Shown here piece after piece: positions 33,700 through 44,935 of a DNA stretch of 64,000 nt. Both the position numbers and the translations under genes were made by a program. The notes under the pieces are model-generated. The model did not search any database. It was not told the origin of the DNA and saw nothing but the letters and a program-made list of their open reading frames with translations. Origin of the DNA: Acanthosepion esculentum (lineage: Eukaryota; Mollusca; Cephalopoda; Sepiida; Sepiidae); the NCBI GenBank assembly GCA_964036315.1, contig OZ038485.1, positions 77,280,960 through 77,344,959 on the forward strand, written 5' to 3'. How positions within the stretch are numbered: the first letter of the stretch is position 1; each line of letters starts with the position of its first letter.

Positions 33700-34688
33700 T
33701 GCAATTCAAATCATTGTAGCAAAGGGTTTGAAAGGCAATTCCGTTATATAAAATTCACAATAGAATTGCATCATAAATCATTTACTACAATAATCTAATA
33801 CAATTCCGCAAAAATGTAAGGTTCATTTATTTTGCTTTGTTCATGTGAAATCTTCAACTCTATTTAATTTATTTAAAAATTATAATTGGTTATGATTTGA
33901 ATCCTTTACAAGTCTTCAGGTACTTGGCTTGCAGAAATAAAATAAATGAGCTCCAATTCTGAATTAATTCAAGTATAAAATATTTAAAGAAATATTTAAA
34001 TGCAACTTTTCCAGTTATACACTGAACATATAATTGTTTCCTTCATTGCATTTTCAGCAGTAACTTCTCTATTCACTCACATGTTAATAATGCTTGTTCT
34101 TGCTTATATAAGTTCAATAACATATATAAAATAATAACAAATTTGTGTGAAGCATTTGGGCTAGTGGTGAAATTTGAATCTTGCTTCTTGTAAATGAAAT
34201 GAGTAGGGTATCATGGGTTTTATAAGGATAAACAAAGTGATTACAAAGTTATGAGAGTTGTCAATAGTTCTCAGGCTTGACCAATATCTGCCTCCACTAG
34301 TAACAGACTCAAAACATATCTGCCATATTTGTATTAATGTGTTGACTGAAAGAAGCAATCACTTTTCTTACCAACTGATCATTAGTATTGAATTTCAACT
34401 TTCAGAGCAAGCAGGTTAACCTGTGATACAAACATTACCAATTTATTAACATACATATCTCTACACAACAAAAACAAATATGCTTACACACAAGCTTTCT
34501 GATTCTTACACATTTCTCAAAATCTGACCAAATGACCAAACATTCAAATTTTATGGGAACTCTCTTCTTGGATAAGCCAAGGAAATACTTGCTGTTGGGT
34601 TAGTGAACTTGTCTAGCAGTTGAATGCATTCAAATCTGACTGAATGGATCATACTTTAATCTTGTGCTAGACTCAGTAAATCTTTGGA
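33700..34688. other. AT-rich stretch; weak SINE-like piece at its end
   Basis: A box-like GGGTTAGTGAACTTGTCTAG...GCATTCAAATCTGAC arrangement at about 34598-34645 ends in a (TA)n run, resembling a decayed tRNA-type SINE. Nothing else. Confidence 0.4.

Positions 34689-34689
<1 letters not shown>

Positions 34690-34742
<53 letters not shown>
34690..34742. repeat. (TA)n microsatellite
   Basis: Alternating TA, immediately left of the MITE. Confidence 0.95.
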
Positions 34743-34745
<3 letters not shown>

Positions 34746-35153
34746 ATTTAAGCATGTTTGGTTGAATAATCTGGACATATTATATCTATTTATTTTATTT
34801 TAATCCTTTTGAATTCTTGGATCAACTTCTTAATGTTGATATTAGATTCATTAAGGAAGGCACCATAGTTTTTTTCATTTATTTTATTTTTCCAAGTACT
34901 ATCAATCTCATCCAAGGGATTGCTAATTGATTAATTGAATTGCTAAGACAAAAAAATGAATGTAATTGATAGTTGTGAATTGTTTTTTAAATGCACATGA
35001 AACACGTTCTGTTATAATTTTAAACACATATGAAAGTTATAATTAATTTAAAAATCAACTGTTAAAGCTATTTTGCTTGATCTCAGGAAGGTAACTTTAA
35101 TTTATATAATTGTACTTTTTTTTCAACCAAACATGCTTGAATGAAGATATATA
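34740..35153. mobile_element. MITE-like element
   Basis: CATTTAAGCATGTTTGGTTGA (start about 34745) and TCAACCAAACATGCTTGAATG (about 35122) are inverted repeats with one mismatch, both next to TA. The 370-base interior has no coding signal. This is the profile of a Tc1/mariner-type MITE. Confidence 0.65.
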
Positions 35154-35567
35154 TAACAAAATGGGGAAAAACTGCTGTTATATGTTATGGCCCTCAATAA
35201 GATATCTTTAGACTAATAATAACTTTATTGATTTAATTAAAAGACAAAATAAAATATTATGGTGAAACTGTATAGGAATTGCACTAATTTCAGAATCTCC
35301 CACAGTGAATTTACTTCCAGAATCATACAACATATCTTCTTTCCTTACAAAACAACTGTTACTTCAATATTCCCATATTTAAAAACAATAGCAATAAAAA
35401 CTAAAAACGAAAGTGATAGAAAGCTGAATGAGACAAGTTAGGTTATGGATTTAGTTACATTGGATATCAAAAATTTAAATTTAAAGCTAAGTGTCCCTAT
35501 ATTTTCAATGTGCTTTTTATGTAAAATTGTAACTGGTGATTCATTGATAAAACTATTATCCTATATA
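35154..35567. other. AT-rich non-coding stretch
   Basis: Nothing recognisable apart from a block (ATTGATAAAACTATTATCC near 35540) that resembles the sequence just right of Tc1-B. Confidence 0.5.
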
Positions 35568-37466
35568 CAGTGAGAAACAAATATTCATACACATACAAAT
35601 TTTTAATTTATTGTAATTCCAACTGATGAATAAACATACTTTTCCTATAATTAACTGTACATATATGCATAATATGCACAGAAAACAAAAAAAATGTTCA
35701 TCTCATAGAAATAAATCCCATTTATCCATTTTAATGGCTGAAAAAAGTTTTTGTACAATGTAAATTTCAGATTTTAAAACTTTTAAATTGCTTTAATGCT
35801 TTAGATTATTCAAGTAGAATATTCTAGAATGTTCCAATAATGTTATCAGTAGTTATTTTTAGCCTAAAAATACAAACAGAACATTCTGTAATTGATATTC
35901 ATGCAAGAAGGTTGTCATCATGGCAAGAGGTAAAAAATTGACAAATTCGCAAAAAGAACTGATTGTTAAGCTCTGGAAAGAAGGTAAAAGTTACAGGATA
36001 ATCTCAGATAACCTTAATATTCCATTTACTACCATTAGTTCATTCATTGCAAGGTATAAAAAAACTCAAAACTGTTGAAAACCAAAGAAAGATAGGTGCT
36101 CCACAAGATTTCTTCAAGATCTTTGAGGAAATTAATGTGTCAAATTAAACAGAATATAATGGTTACTCGTCAAGGGTTGCAGAATGATTTGCTTTCATCA
36201 GGAATTTGTGTCACTAAATGGACAATAAGCAATAAAATTCATAGGAACAATCTAAAGTCACCCTCACCTCAGAAAACTCCACTGCTATTGTAAAAACACA
36301 GAGATGTCAGGTTGAAATTGTTCATGAACATAAGGATAAGGAAAAGTCGTAAGAGTATTATGGACAGATGAAACCAAAATTGAGTTATTTGGATGGAATT
36401 TATGGAAGAAAGATGACAATGCCTTCAAACAAAAGAACACAGTTCCAACAGTGAAATTTAGTGGTGGCAGCATCATGGTTTGGGAATGTTTTTTTGCAAA
36501 AAGTACTGGCAACATATCAGTAATAGATGGTAGAATGAATGCTGTAGTATATCAAAATATTTTGGAAGCAAATTTAATGATTTCAGATGAAAATTTTGAA
36601 CTTCCTCTTGATTGGATCTTCCAACAAAATAATGATCCTAAGCACACTACAAAGAAATGGCTTGCTAAAATAATGTAAATATCCTGAAATGGCCAAGTCA
36701 GTCCCCAATTGAAAATCTGTGACACTATTTAAGAGCTCCAACCAACATCCCAGATCTGAAGACCATATGCAAAGAAGAATGGAACAAAATACCAACTAAA
36801 ATTTGCAAACCATTACTTCCCTACACATAAGCTGCTAGTGATTTGCTGGCTGGCCATCCATGGCAATGCTAGCAGTTCTCTGGGCCACTAGTAGTCTGCC
36901 AATGGTAACATTGCCAAGAGGAATATGCCCACAGTCTGACAGCGGGCCACCAGTGGTAAACGCTAGTGGCATGCCACCCAGTGGCAGATTGGTGGTTTGT
37001 ATGTAGGTTTGAGAACTATAGGAAGAGATTGGTTGCTGTAGAAATGAATAATGGCTATTCTACAAAGTATTAAATGAAGATTATGTATTCTTTTTTGTAT
37101 TGTATGAATACTTTTTTTACCCATTAAACTGGATAAATCAATTTTTTTTCTGTTTTCTATGTATATTTCATCATTATGCATCTGTTTACAGTTAATTGTA
37201 ACCTAAGAAGGGTTACTAAATGAGGAATAACCAAAACGAAGGTTGGAAATGAAATGGTAATCTTTACAATACTCGCCAGAGGCGTGAAATAGGTAAACCA
37301 CTATTAGTGGTGGACTACTTAGACAGCATATTACCTCCACTTATAATAGTGTCCAACATATTTATAAGAATTGGGACATACCCATTAGTGTTCATAGGTA
37401 TGGTATATAACAGAAATAAAATAAATTAAAAATTGTATGTGTACAAATATTTGTTTTTCCCCGCTG
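35568..37466 (+). mobile_element. Tc1-like transposon (Tc1-B) with internal insertions
   Basis: Terminal inverted repeats of about 45 bases (CAGTGAGAAACAAATATTCA / CAGCGGGGAAAAACAAATAT) lie next to TA on both sides. At 1899 bases it is several hundred longer than usual. The excess is a GC-rich block at about 36835-36995 in the C-terminal part of the transposase and sequence at about 37200-37420 near the right end. Confidence 0.9.
35920..37060 (+). pseudogene. Transposase of Tc1-B
   Basis: ATG at 35920 opens MARGKKLTNSQKELIVKLWK and SYRIISDNLNIPFTTIS (helix-turn-helix). After several stops it continues LWTDETKIELFGWN (first D), VKFSGGSIMVWECF, then WIFQQNNDPKHT, where the family has D instead of the second N. 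SPIENL keeps the glutamate. The final residues (about ENYRKRLVAVEMNNGYSTKY, 37010-37068) appear only after the inserted block. Nonfunctional by stops, the D-to-N change and the insertion. Confidence 0.88.
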
Positions 37467-37484
37467 TACATAAGATTCTTTTGA

Positions 37485-37560
37485 TAAAACCATTATTAGT
37501 CTAAAGAAGTCTTTTTGAGGAACGCGTAATACGTTTTTTCTATTTTGCATTTCATTAATC
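37485..37560 (+). repeat. PLE end-repeat fragment, second family
   Basis: CTAAAGAAGTC...GAGGAACGCGTAATACGTTTT resembles the CTGAAGAAG...GAAACG core of PLE ends. It may belong to the PLE-4 type. Short, so tentative. Confidence 0.4.
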
Positions 37561-37591
37561 CACTATTAGTGTGAGAGAGTTGAATATCTTC

Positions 37592-37618
37592 TATATATAT
37601 ATATGTGTGTGTGTGTGT
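37592..37618. repeat. (TA)n(TG)n microsatellite
   Basis: Short TA run followed by TG run. Confidence 0.9.
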
Positions 37619-37619
37619 A

Positions 37620-39265
37620 AAAATTAATGGATTTGCATTAACTGCTCATCTAAGAAAGATCTTCACAATCAAACAATGTTCTATTTACCTCATTCAGATT
37701 TCTCAAAAGGCATATCTGCTTAGTTTCATATCAAAAAACATAAACAAAGCAATTTCTAAAGAATTAATAGATTTTATTTTTAATTCCAAACAATAATAAG
37801 GTAAGAATAAAGAAAGCATTGGTATGTCTGTTAAATAAATCATTTGTATTTACAAACATATGTACATGAATTAGAAAGCGTTAAAAAGAAGCAAAAATAG
37901 TCTTTACTTGAGCTAAAGTCTTTGGTAGTTGCTTCACAGAAAACCTGTAGTTTAGAAAAGACTTTTAAATAGTTGGTCCACCGTAAAAAGCTGGAGTTGA
38001 GAAAAGACTTTTATTCTTAGCAAAAATAATCACTGACCATTTCTGTTATTGTTCGAGAGGATTTGCTTGCCAAGACATGTTTTTTTCAGCACATGCTGGG
38101 GGGAGACAGTCACATCTCTGCCTTTGAAGGCTGAAATTTGTGGGTTTTTATAACAAATTTTTTCCAAAAAGTAAAATCAAGAAAAATAGGGTTTTAGTTT
38201 TCTCTGTTTAGTCAAATATTTCACATTGTGACATTATTTTCTAATCAATAAACTCATTGCATCTTGTATTGTGGAATCTTTTTGGCAAGTTTGTAATATT
38301 ATCTGTTATTGAGAAAAAAATAAAGTTTGGGCATTTTTTAATATGGTGTTTAATATATGGCTATGTAATTGTGTTGGAAATAGGGTATATTTCCTATAAT
38401 ATCAACTTCACACAAATACAGCACCCCATATCACACCACCATATCACTTTTCAATGATGCCACAGCATCCCCAAAATCTCTTGTGCATTAGAAGAATAAA
38501 GATTTACTTAAGCCACACACATTTATCCTCACTTTTTCATTAACTAATACAACTTGTTAGAAAATACTAACCCACAAATATATATATATAAGTCATGTTG
38601 AAAAGCATGTTCCCTAAATAATCAATATTATATAAAAAATGTAATAAATTTAAATGATTAGCCAAAAAAATAAGATGACGAAAATTAAACTAAATATTAA
38701 TACTATCTAAATATAGTGAAGTTTGTTAGCATTAAACTGGTGTTTGGTAAAAAAAGGCAACTACCCGAGTTTGTAATAAATTATTGCTTCATTAAGATAA
38801 GTATATATAAGACCAAACTTCAACAGCTAAATGTTGATAAGTGAACTTTCAAGACCCATAGTCATTAATTCATATTCCTGCTATCTTTATAGTTAAGAAA
38901 TGAATTAATTTTACATTGTCTCATTGTTCATGAAAGCTGTTTATTCTTTGAAGACAGATTAAAATATTGTTGAGTCATAAATTAAGTAGTAAATGTATCA
39001 TTTTGAATAGAAATGCTATTTATTTGCAATAAAGTGTAACTTGTAAACAACCATAAAAATAAGCAATAAAAAAGTTTATTTATTTTAAAATTTGGAACAT
39101 TTTGTTGATGCTTAAAAATTAACTTTAGGTGGCTTTAACATAGGTTTCAAATCTATGAATCAGAAAGTTTTGCTATATAAATATTTAAATAGCTTTTATT
39201 ATAATTTATAAAATAAAACTACAAAAAACATTTGGATTTTTAATTTTTGCTGTTCTAATTATATA
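37620..39265. other. AT-rich stretch without genes
   Basis: No ORF with sensible composition, no repeats that I recognise. Confidence 0.55.
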
Positions 39266-39475
39266 AAAGGTTTTAACATTATTTACATTATTCGGACTAT
39301 TGTCCTCATCTTTGTCGCCATGTTTATTACAACGTTTCGGCTGTTGTATGCTCCGGCCTTCTTCAAGGGGTTAGAATGTCGAACTGAACCCTTTATTTCG
39401 CTCACTGGGGTACACTGTTCTAGTTCTATGTGCCATGTTCAATGGATCAGTTATCTCCTGTTAATTTCCTCCTTG

Positions 39476-39562
39476 AGGACACATGGCACAGTGGATAAAG
39501 GCGTTGGTTAGATCCAGTTAGACAGGACCCAAAGAGTGTGAGTTCAATACCCGGTTAAGGCA
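39476..39562 (+). repeat. tRNA-like Pol III module
   Basis: Box A TGGCACAGTGG at 39484-39494 and box B-like GAGTTCAATAC at 39540-39550, about 45 bases apart. It lies between the arms of the palindrome. Confidence 0.7.
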
Positions 39563-39691
39563 GTGGAGAACTTTCAGAGGGAAATTAACAGGAGATAACT
39601 GTTAACTGACATCCATTAAACATGGCACGTGGAACTAGAACAGTCTACCCCAGTGAGTAAAATAAAGGGTTCAGTTTGATATTTCAACCAC

Positions 39692-39724
39692 CTGAAGAAG
39701 GCCGGAGCGTACAACGGCCGAAAC
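39692..39724 (+). ncRNA. Hammerhead-like ribozyme core
   Basis: CTGAAGA (39692-39698), stem GGCCG/CGGCC (39700-39704, 39715-39719), then GAAAC (39720-39724). The CUGANGA...GAAA pattern fits the hammerhead core. One unpaired A sits before the stem and I cannot draw helix I. Function unproven. Confidence 0.45.
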
Positions 39725-39839
39725 GTTGTGACAAATATGGCGACAAAGATGAGGACAATAGTCCGGATAATGTAAATAATGTACATAATACCTCATCTCA
39801 GAAATATAGACAGAAAAAGTTTTAAATTTACTTTTTTAT

Positions 39840-40065
39840 TAAAACCCTTAAATCCATAATAATTCCCATGGAAAAGGTATGAATCCACCTCTTCTCTTCA
39901 CAGCTATGGGTTAAACAGTAGAACTGACTGAGCTCTTCAGCCTTGGTTGGCAGTCAGTCTAGGAGAATGACAACTCTGAATTCAAAACCCAGGTGAATCA
40001 CATACTAAGGAAAGGATTGTGGAATTCACAATGGTCCTGATTACAATCAGCCTCCTTTTTTTCTT
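39840..40065 (+). repeat. SINE family A copy (body)
   Basis: GAAAAGGTATGAATCCACCTC, CAGCTATGGGTTAAAC, GGTTGGCAGTCAGTCTAGGAG, then AATTCACAATGGTCC. This is the body and tail without the head; it directly follows the PLE-end derivative. Confidence 0.75.
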
Positions 40066-41685
40066 TTATTAAAAAATGAACTAAAATGACAAAACTTCAA
40101 GTAATCATATTAACTGTTGTTGTTGTTATGTCTGTAAAAGAATTTCTAATGTTTTGCTGTCCTGGGTTCAATTAATAAGAAGACATATGAGCTTTTATTT
40201 CCTGGTGTCACTTAACAGATTAGACTGTGAGACAAACATAAAAGGAGAAAAGATTAACTCTTCTGCCATGTTCATTGTCAAATAAATCTTATATCTTTTC
40301 GTAATCAGATTTACAAACTAAAAAATAAATAAAAGAATAACAACAAAACTGTGTATAGGGCCATTTTGTGTGATATCATGTTTTTCAAGTCACACCTATA
40401 TCAGCTTTTCCTTATGACTGAGTTTAATAAAAACAAATTTTATTTCTTGTAATGCCTGAGCTTGGGTAGGTACCCAAAAATACAATAAAGATCCTTTTAA
40501 TTGTCAAGTGACACCAATTGCTTGACATAATGTATAATTTTTTTCAAAATATTCTCTGCTAACATTTAAGTACAATTGTAATAGCATTGATATCAGTTTT
40601 AAAAAGTAAGCAGATATAATAAGTATTCTTTTTGTTTTTCTGCTATGTTCACATATATTATCTTATCAAAAGAAACAGCAGTTTCATGAAACATTTTTAA
40701 TAGAATTTATTTCATATTTGGTTTTAAAAAAGTGATTTTAAGCAAGAAAGGTATATTTAGAATCCATTCACTTCAAAAATTTAAAATTTTCTTGAGAAAA
40801 TTGAACATTTGATCACTGTCATTTAGAAATATAATTTACAAAATTTATGGGAAGATTTATTCTTACAAAAATTATATTTTTAAAATCAACCAAATCAATC
40901 TTTAGAGTCATAATAAATGTTCATTTTTGTTCCTTTCCTTTTATTTATTTTTACTTTATAAAGAGTGACTTTATTAACAATTACTCACCTTTTCAAATTT
41001 TCACCATCTACCCACTTTAGTTTGAAGATATTCACCATTTCATTTAGATTCTAATATTAACTTAACTGCCACAAAAATTACAAAATCTAAGTTCTAAGCA
41101 TTTATTTCTTTGATTTCCTCCTCCTTAAGTATTAATCTCAATCCTCTTTATTATCAGCTACCTTTTTCAGGAATGTCGTAATAGACATGAGAATATTCTT
41201 CTTTGCAGGTGTATATAACAAAATCTTAAGTTGTAAGAAAATACCAAGATAAATGATAGTGATAATATTTTTTCATTTTCTTCCAATATCATTCAATAAA
41301 CAATTTCAGACACATAACCAATCAATTGAATCTTGTTGATAAAAAGTCCCTTTCAAGTGTAGATGTATATTAACTGACTTTTCATCTGGCAAGCCCAGCA
41401 CCTCACCAACCAGCATTTTTTCAATCATTGTACCAACTCAAAGATGTTATTTATAGACTTCTTGGCAGAAGGCACTGTTTTGTTGCTGATTTTGTTGGCC
41501 TCACTTTTTTAAGAAGAACTAAAAATAAAATAACCACTTTTCTTTAACTGCCAAATCAGAATATTTTTAATCTTGTTTGTGGCAATTTCTCGTTTTTCTT
41601 CTGCAAAATTTATCTTAGTATTTCTAAAATAGACAGATAAAGCATCAATGTTAATTTCTTATTACATCACAATTCAGTTAATAAC
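40066..41685. other. AT-rich stretch without genes
   Basis: Nothing recognisable. Confidence 0.55.
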
Positions 41686-41689
41686 TATA

Positions 41690-42265
41690 TAGCAAGCTCT
41701 AGGCTTATTGACCCACCCTCATAAGCATCATCATCAACCACTGCTAGTCTAATATTCTAATATGAGCCAAAGGACTTCCTCAAATCCTTCCATGACAACC
41801 ATGACTATGTTCTTCTCTGCCATTTTTTATCAATAAAACCTAATATCTCATACCTCCATTTTCAGTTGAGACTTTTCCTTCTATATTTTCTATTGGTTAC
41901 CAAACAACCTTCTGCTCCATCTATTATCCTTCCTTCTTGCCATATGTCATATCGATCTGACATTTTTAATAATTTCTACAATATCTCATCTTGGTCTGTT
42001 TTCTAATCCATATTGACCTCTATAACAAGCATTGCTCTTTCTAATAATCTTTGTAAATTTCTAAGTTTGTTTTCAAGCAGGTCTACTAATTTTCATGTTT
42101 CTATATCATAGTTGACATTATACATTCATTACACACTTTATATTTTAAAAATACTCTCAAAGTGTTTCTTGTTATGTCTCTATTATTGTTAAATGCTTTC
42201 CAGTCTATCATTCATTATGTTATATCATTTTCATAGTCTTTCTTCAATATTATCACCTGTCATAA
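41690..42265 (-). mobile_element. Decayed LINE reverse-transcriptase C-terminus
   Basis: On the minus strand KLRNLQRLLERAMLVI near 42070 is like the conserved helix that follows the LINE polymerase, and DKKWQRRT-type text is followed by SWKDLRKSFGS. Stops are common. I infer a fragment of a LINE different from the one at 28-30 kb. Confidence 0.45.
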
Positions 42266-42777
42266 GTAAATGTATTCCTGGGCTTCAATACTCATACACA
42301 TCCATACATTTAATACAGATATATGTCTGAAGCAGTATTGGTGCATGTATGTATGTGTAGCTAAGTAAACCTAATATGAACAATAGAAAGATTCTAAAGC
42401 AACAGTCTCTCTATGCTTCGAACATGATTCATTGACTGTGGCTAACCAACTCTTCCCAGGAATGTTAGTCTTCTCATAACTACTGAATGCTACTTGAAGT
42501 TTATTTACATACTACAATAATACTCCTTAATGTTAAGTACTTTTCATAGACACTTCTACCATCATCAGATCATATGTATTAAATAATTTAGATTTTTCAT
42601 TTATTTCAAGATGAAGAGTTCATAAATAGACTAGTATATAATAAATATAAACATTAGAGACAAGAGAAAATATTTTGAAAGGATTTTGTCCTATTTACAT
42701 ATATTATTAGGAAGTTTTAAAATACATTTTGTTTAAATAACAATTCCTTGCAAAATAATTTTGCTTAAATATTTACA
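42266..42777. other. AT-rich non-coding stretch
   Basis: Nothing recognisable. Confidence 0.55.
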
Positions 42778-42798
42778 TCTCTATCTATAAAAGGCAGG

Positions 42799-42838
<40 letters not shown>

Positions 42839-43561
42839 CAAATGCATGGCCACAATTTTCGCCGGATTTGCACCAAAATGTACATGCACATGCTCCAAGT
42901 TAGTGGAAAGGCCAAGACTGACTTTGCATTTCCCAACTCCCATCGATAGTGGAAATAATTGATTTTTTCATGCTTCTACGGCAGTTTTCATGTAGTTTGC
43001 GGCCATTTTCTACTGGCCAGAGTGAGAGCCTATAGCTGGCTGCCACGAATAGGCAGAAAGATTCTATTGGCCAGCGTGAGAGCCAACAGCTGACTGACCT
43101 GATTATTAACTAGCATGCAAAAAAATCGATAGCTGCATTCGTCACAAGTGGGAAAAATTTAAATCTGCATGGCACTTTACTCCAATTGGCTCATTTGCTT
43201 GCTTAAACTCAACATTGATTCTGATTCTGCAGAACTGGGTTGGGTGTGAAAAAGTATTTGTTGTTAACATTCTTTTTTCATTTGGTTTTATAAGTTACGA
43301 GTCCTTTTTAAAGCTGATCATTTTGTGTTCATTTTGTTTAGTTCTTTTTTCGTAACAGATTTAATGTTTAGTATAGAGCTTAGAAAAAATTCACGGTGTG
43401 AGATAGGCAAGAACTAAGGCATGTAGCAACATCAGCACGGCAAAGGGCACTCCTTTAAAGTCAAGGAAGGGCAAAAATATTTTAAGTCAAGTGATAGCGA
43501 TTGCTGTATAAGTCGTACGATTTTTGAATCAAGCACAGGCAATGCCAGGCCATGCTGCTAG
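42778..43561 (+). mobile_element. Non-autonomous Helitron
   Basis: Begins TCTCTATCTATAAAAGGC and ends CATGCTGCTAG, with host A before and T after, as Helitrons insert (5'-TC...CTRR-3' between A and T). A short GGCAATGCC stem lies about 15 bases before the end. (GT)n at 42801-42836 is inside the 5' end. No helicase or Rep ORF, so it needs an autonomous partner. The GC content is above the flanks. Confidence 0.8.
42801..42836 (+). repeat. (GT)n microsatellite
   Basis: Perfect GT run in the Helitron 5' end. Confidence 0.95.
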
Positions 43562-43985
43562 TATATTTTAAAAATATACTTACTGTTTATCAGTACAAAA
43601 ATATGTATCTGCTCATGAATGTTGACAACAAGCAGGTGTCATCTGTCATCTGTATACAAGAACCGTGCATGTATAGATAGGCTTGTATGTGCATGTAATG
43701 TGTGTATGCATAAGAGTACCTGTGTACATATGTGTATGTATACATATATATATATATTTATATGTATGCGTATGTGTGCTTTTCTAGATAGCAGAAAGAT
43801 TCTTGATTTTAATTTGAAACGTCATTATATTAAAGTAGATATTGTCTTCATTAGTCTTAGTTGATTATTATGTGAACCATTTTGAATAAAGTAATCAGTT
43901 CTGCTGAAAAAATTAGAATGAGATTTGAATGAATATAACTGAAACAAGTTTTTTTAATGCAGTTTGATTTGATAAATGGATATGA
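43562..43985. other. Non-coding stretch with a short TA run
   Basis: Contains an 81-codon open frame (43619-43864) of low plausibility and a TA run at about 43743-43760. Confidence 0.5.
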
Positions 43986-43987
43986 AC

Positions 43988-44042
43988 AGATTGAAATATA
44001 TATAAACAAGCTGAGATAGATATAAACTGAGATATGAACAGT

Positions 44043-44074
<32 letters not shown>

Positions 44075-44935
44075 TGAACAGTAATAGATAGATATGAACA
44101 GAGATAGATAGATATGAACAGAGACAGATATGAACAGTAATAGATAGATAAGAACAGAGATAGATAGATAGATAGGTATGAACAGAGACAGATATGAACA
44201 GTAATAGATAGATAAGAACAGAGATAGATAGATAGATAGATATGAACAGTAATAGATAGATACGAACAGAGATAGATAGATATGAACAGTAATAGATAGA
44301 TACGAACAGAGATAGATAGATATGAACAGTAATAGATAGATATGAACAGTAATAGATAGATAAGAACAGAGATAGATAGATAGATATGAACAGTAATAGA
44401 TAGATAAGAACAGAGATAGATAGATAGATAGATATGAACAGTAATAGATAGTTAAGAACAGAGATAGATAGATAAATAGATATGAACAGAAATAGATAGT
44501 TAAGAACAGAGATAGATAGACAGATAAATAGATATGAACAGAAATAGAGAGTTAAGAACAGAGATAGATAGACAGATAGATATGAACAGAAATAGATAGT
44601 TAAGAACAGAGATAGATAGACAGATAGATATGAACAGAAATAGATAGTTAAGAACAGAGATAGATAGATAGATATGAACAGTAATAGATAAGAACAGAGA
44701 TAGATAGATATAAACAGTAATAGATAGATAGATAGATATGAACAGAGATAGATAGATATGAACAGAGATAGATAGATAGATATGAACAGTAATAGATAGA
44801 TAGATAGATATGAACAGTAATAGATAGATAGATAGATAAATATGAACAGAGATATATATGAATGGGCTGAAATAGATAGATATGAGCAGACATAGGATAT
44901 ATAAATACATATGAACAGACTGTGATAGGCAGATG
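43988..44935 (+). repeat. GATA/GAACAG minisatellite
   Basis: About 0.9 kb of higher-order repeats: blocks of 2-7 GATA units alternating with ATGAACAG(T/A)A or AAGAACAGAG. Reverse-strand ORFs of Ile-Tyr-Leu-Ser repeats are artefacts. Confidence 0.95.

Larger units (their letters stand above)
39268..39800 (+). mobile_element. Palindromic PLE-end derivative
   Basis: About 200 bases of end repeat in minus orientation (39270-39472), a tRNA-like block (39476-39562), then the same end repeat in plus orientation (39565-39795). The arms match closely: AACAGGAGATAACTG, CCCCAGTGAG, GAAGAAGGCCGGAGC, GATGAGGACAATAGTCCG. No ORF lies between them. It is the two ends of a PLE-2-type element without the protein region. 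Confidence 0.85.

Noticed and set aside
44000..44900. CRISPR-like array
   Set aside because: Eukaryotic-type microsatellite without unique spacers of constant length.
44500..44910. 136-codon frame rich in Ile, Tyr, Leu, Ser
   Set aside because: Reverse translation of the GATA minisatellite, not a membrane protein.
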